Positions 61,870-64,000 of a stretch of DNA of 64,000 bases are shown one piece after another; position 1 is the first letter of the stretch; each line of letters begins with the position of its first letter. Where the stretch lies: NCBI GenBank assembly GCA_964445985.1, contig CAYUMU010000025.1, positions 1 to 64,000 of the forward strand, given 5' to 3'. A model generated the notes under the pieces. That model was not told where the DNA came from, did no database searches, and saw only the letters and a list, made by a program, of their open reading frames with translations. The stretch is from CAYUMU01 sp964445985. Lineage in GTDB: Bacteria; Planctomycetota; Planctomycetia; Pirellulales; S012-138. A program made the translations under genes and the position numbers.

Positions 61870-62556
61870 CGAAAACCACCTTGTCTTCACGGGCAACTAT
61901 TTCCGGACCCAACACGCCAAGTGTCTTGCTAAAACCCCAAAAGTGTTGCCGATTTTTTCAGGAGATTCGCAGGCCGGCGCCTCAGGCCGCGCGGCAGAAC
62001 GGCGCCTTTCCTGGCGTGATCACGCCAGAAGTAGTGCGGAGATTCCGCTTGCCGACGCCTGTGAGGCCGAGAAGGCTGCAAATTGGGTAGAAAGAAGCGG
62101 GCGGGAAGATGGCAAAATACGGCTCGCCCGTCTAGAGCGGTTTCCAAAAGTTCTTCGCGGGCAAGCCACGCCTCCCCCCTCACCGTAACCCCTGCAACCC
62201 CCCGCTGGCACCTGTTGCCCCCGGCCAATCGATTCGGTGAACGCCCCCCGCTAAGGCAATGTGAATGTTCGCTGAAGCAGCTATCGTAACCTGTTAGCCA
62301 GGGCGGGTACTCTCTCGCCAAACCGACTTCCAGCGCTAGCGTTCTGAAGGCCGCCGACTTCGCACGACTCAGGGGGGATCGTGTGAAATCTCAGCCCAAT
62401 GTTGCGGTCCAGGACCTGCCTGCCCTTTGAATTTCAGCCAAATTCAGCAGGCAATGGTCGATGGTACGAATTCGACCCGCCTCCGAAGGGTTGTGCGCGA
62501 GCGCTGACTCTTCGACCACGTCTCATCTGCTCAAGTCATATATAAGGTGTTGGCAA
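61870..62556. other. Divergent intergenic region upstream of DUF1559 gene
   Basis: About 690 bases. Open frames on both strands (for example 61929-62321, minus) look accidental. No repeat of the listed families is present. The DUF1559 promoter and the small-protein operon promoter should be here. Confidence 0.4.
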
Positions 62557-63465
62557 ATGCATATTCAGCGTCGTGTGGCATTCACGCTGGTGGAATTGTT
62601 GGTGGTCATCGCGATCATTGGCATTTTGATTGCAATGTTATTGCCTTCGATCAACGCGGCCCGCGAGTCGGCGCGACGCACCGCCTGCGGCAACAATTTG
62701 CACCAGTTGATCACCGCGCTCGATATTTATGAAAACCAAATGGGCAAGTACCCCGCTGGTCGCGATGGCTGCGATGGCATTACCACGGGGCCGTGCAAGC
62801 AAAGCGACGATGATCATCGCGTGAGCACCAGTGCCTTTGTGCGGTTGCTGCCATTTTTGGAACAGCAGCCGCTGTTCGACACCTGCACCGAAGTTTTTCC
62901 GGCCAGCCAGCCCAACCGCCCGTTTTATACGGTTTCGGCCCAGCTCAAAAACACCCGCCTGGGCACGCTGATTTGCCCCAGCGACACCACCCAACCCTTC
63001 TACCCCGGCACCAACGACGCCTTGGCTTCGTATGTCATGGTGCACGGCGACATCGGCCCCGACGCTGGCATTAGCGGTGAAATGAAAGTCTTCAATACCG
63101 GCATGTTTGCCTACATGATCGAACGCACCCGAGGCGAATGCATCGATGGCGCGTCCAACACCATGTTTGTGGGCGAAAGCTACGACGGCCATATCGCCAA
63201 CCGCCCCAATCGCTGGTTCATTGGCCAGCGGCATGAAGATACGCTGCGTTCCACCACCAACCCCATCAATACCCCGCCCGGCCAGGGACTGACCACCAGT
63301 CCCTACGGCACGCCCCTCGATGGCTCGATGGGCAGCCGGCACCCAGGCGGCGCTCAGTTTGCCTTCGGCGACTCGCACGCCATCTTTCTGCGCGACAGCA
63401 TCGACCTCAACACCTATCGCGCCCTGTCCACGCGAGCCGGCGGCGAAACCACCAACTTGGACTGA
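62557..63465 (+). CDS. DUF1559 protein with prepilin-type N-terminus
   Basis: 302-residue pseudopilin-like protein. RRVAFTLVELLVVIAIIGIL is the type IV pilin/GspG cleavage and methylation motif (cut before Phe) and helix, followed by NAARESARRTACGNNLHQLI, the typical DUF1559 helix. The globular part runs to the C-terminus, with cysteines likely forming disulfides. The family's closing H-x9-DG block here reads RHPGGAQFAFGDSHAIFL, with GDS in place of DG. Planctomycetes carry many DUF1559 genes; they may be pseudopilins of a secretion or surface system. AAGGTG seven bases before the ATG at 62557 sets the start. Confidence 0.88.
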   Translation: MHIQRRVAFTLVELLVVIAIIGILIAMLLPSINAARESARRTACGNNLHQLITALDIYENQMGKYPAGRDGCDGITTGPCKQSDDDHRVSTSAFVRLLPFLEQQPLFDTCTEVFPASQPNRPFYTVSAQLKNTRLGTLICPSDTTQPFYPGTNDALASYVMVHGDIGPDAGISGEMKVFNTGMFAYMIERTRGECIDGASNTMFVGESYDGHIANRPNRWFIGQRHEDTLRSTTNPINTPPGQGLTTSPYGTPLDGSMGSRHPGGAQFAFGDSHAIFLRDSIDLNTYRALSTRAGGETTNLD

Positions 63466-63574
63466 TCGCCGTCGACCGCCAGCTATCGCCGCGCCCCGCG
63501 CACGGCGTTCACCTGCCACTTCGCGGACTTCCACTTCCCACGCTCCCTTTCGAATCTGTCGCTCCGAGTGAATT

Positions 63575-64000
63575 ATGAATTTGAGAGCCTTGCCGCGCGT
63601 GCCGTCTCCGCTGGCGATAGCGACCCTGGGTTTGCTGGCCATCGTCGGCTGCGGCGAGTCAGGCCCAGAAATTGTGCCCGTTTCGGGCCAGGTAATCATC
63701 GATGGCGAACCGCTGACGCGGGGCAACATTCAGGTCATTCCCAAGGGATACCGCGCCGCCTCGGGCAAAATCGGTCCCGATGGCCGCTTCACGCTGACCA
63801 CCTTCGAGCCGGGCGACGGCGTGGTCCGCGGCACCCACCAGGTGGCCGTCTCATCGCATGAGAACCTCAGCCCCGGTCAGCAGAAATGGTATGCTCCCAA
63901 GACCTATCTCGACGCCACCAGGTCGGGCTTGCAAATCACCATCTCCGAGCCCACCAGCGATTTGAAGGTGCCCCTTACCTGGAACGGCGGCCAGCCCTTC
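63575..64000 (+). CDS. Lipoprotein with carboxypeptidase-regulatory-like domain (partial)
   Basis: Open to the window end, so its C-terminus is missing; 142 residues are visible. The start MNLRALPRVPSPLAIATLGL runs to LLAIVGCGESG, a lipoprotein signal with the lipobox IVGC. The following VSGQVIIDGEPLTRGNIQVIP, PDGRFTLTTF and YLDATRSGLQITI segments are those of a carboxypeptidase-regulatory-like domain (about residues 38-110). Such lipoproteins commonly follow DUF1559 genes in planctomycetes and may be their periplasmic partners. The ATG is 107 bases after the DUF1559 stop. Confidence 0.72.
   Translation, partial: MNLRALPRVPSPLAIATLGLLAIVGCGESGPEIVPVSGQVIIDGEPLTRGNIQVIPKGYRAASGKIGPDGRFTLTTFEPGDGVVRGTHQVAVSSHENLSPGQQKWYAPKTYLDATRSGLQITISEPTSDLKVPLTWNGGQPF

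Noticed and set aside
61929..62321. Minus-strand frame of 130 codons upstream of the DUF1559 gene
   Set aside because: No ribosome binding site, no recognisable domain and several competing frames in the same stretch.

Overview
This window looks like chromosomal DNA of a GC-rich planctomycete (Pirellulales-like; inferred, not proven). The signs are a DUF1559 protein with a prepilin-type N-terminus followed by a small lipoprotein, a long leucine-rich-repeat protein of the LxxLxLSxTxVTDAGL type, a TatC with a very large extracytoplasmic insertion, a shortened SecA-like ATPase, a DUF4476 protein, a DUF3239-like protein and several secreted proteins of unknown role. I recognise about 50 genes. 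I see no rRNA, tRNA, CRISPR array, transposase or phage genes.

Layout. 1-9 kb: Dabb protein, SecA-like ATPase, MgtC/DUF4010 membrane protein, SppA-type signal peptide peptidase, a DUF3239-like membrane protein, a sugar isomerase/epimerase-type TIM barrel and a DUF486 protein. 9-14.4 kb: aldehyde dehydrogenase, converging on a minus-strand group of tatC, an anti-sigma kinase, its STAS antagonist and a zinc-ribbon protein. 15-21 kb: LRR protein, a single-chain MmeI-like restriction-modification enzyme and an HXXEE membrane protein. 21.8-30 kb: radical SAM enzyme, PilZ-like membrane protein, exported arginine/agmatine deiminase-type enzyme, typA/bipA and a periplasmic phosphoesterase.

30.3-39.5 kb is one plus-strand cluster of seven genes: VWA, TPR, a 1178-residue exported protein, MoxR ATPase, DUF58, a membrane protein and a second VWA. 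It resembles Bat and mxaRSACKL clusters, which act on envelope protein maturation, but in a permuted order. 39.5-49.6 kb holds surE, trpS, a UPF0173 hydrolase, two tandem DUF5362-like proteins, lepA, a DUF4476 protein, bioA and a small phosphodiesterase. 49.8-59.5 kb is a minus-strand run of HtrA protease, cupin, Nramp-related transporter with a coiled-coil insertion, MFS transporter, Tat-exported NHL protein and a dimethylformamidase-like protein. 59.7-64 kb has a ThiF-like/ThiS-like pair, three small exported proteins (two sharing a C-terminal motif), the DUF1559 protein and a lipoprotein cut by the window end.

The least expected layer is between the genes. At least six families of short palindromic repeats occur in multiple copies in both orientations: an ~80-base element (four copies), CTGGGG-bounded hairpins whose stems differ between copies but still pair (six), two hairpin families that include gene stop codons, an inverted pair of ~38-base arms in the gap between two convergent genes, and tetraloop hairpins. 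A perfect 13-bp inverted repeat also sits just before the htrA start codon.
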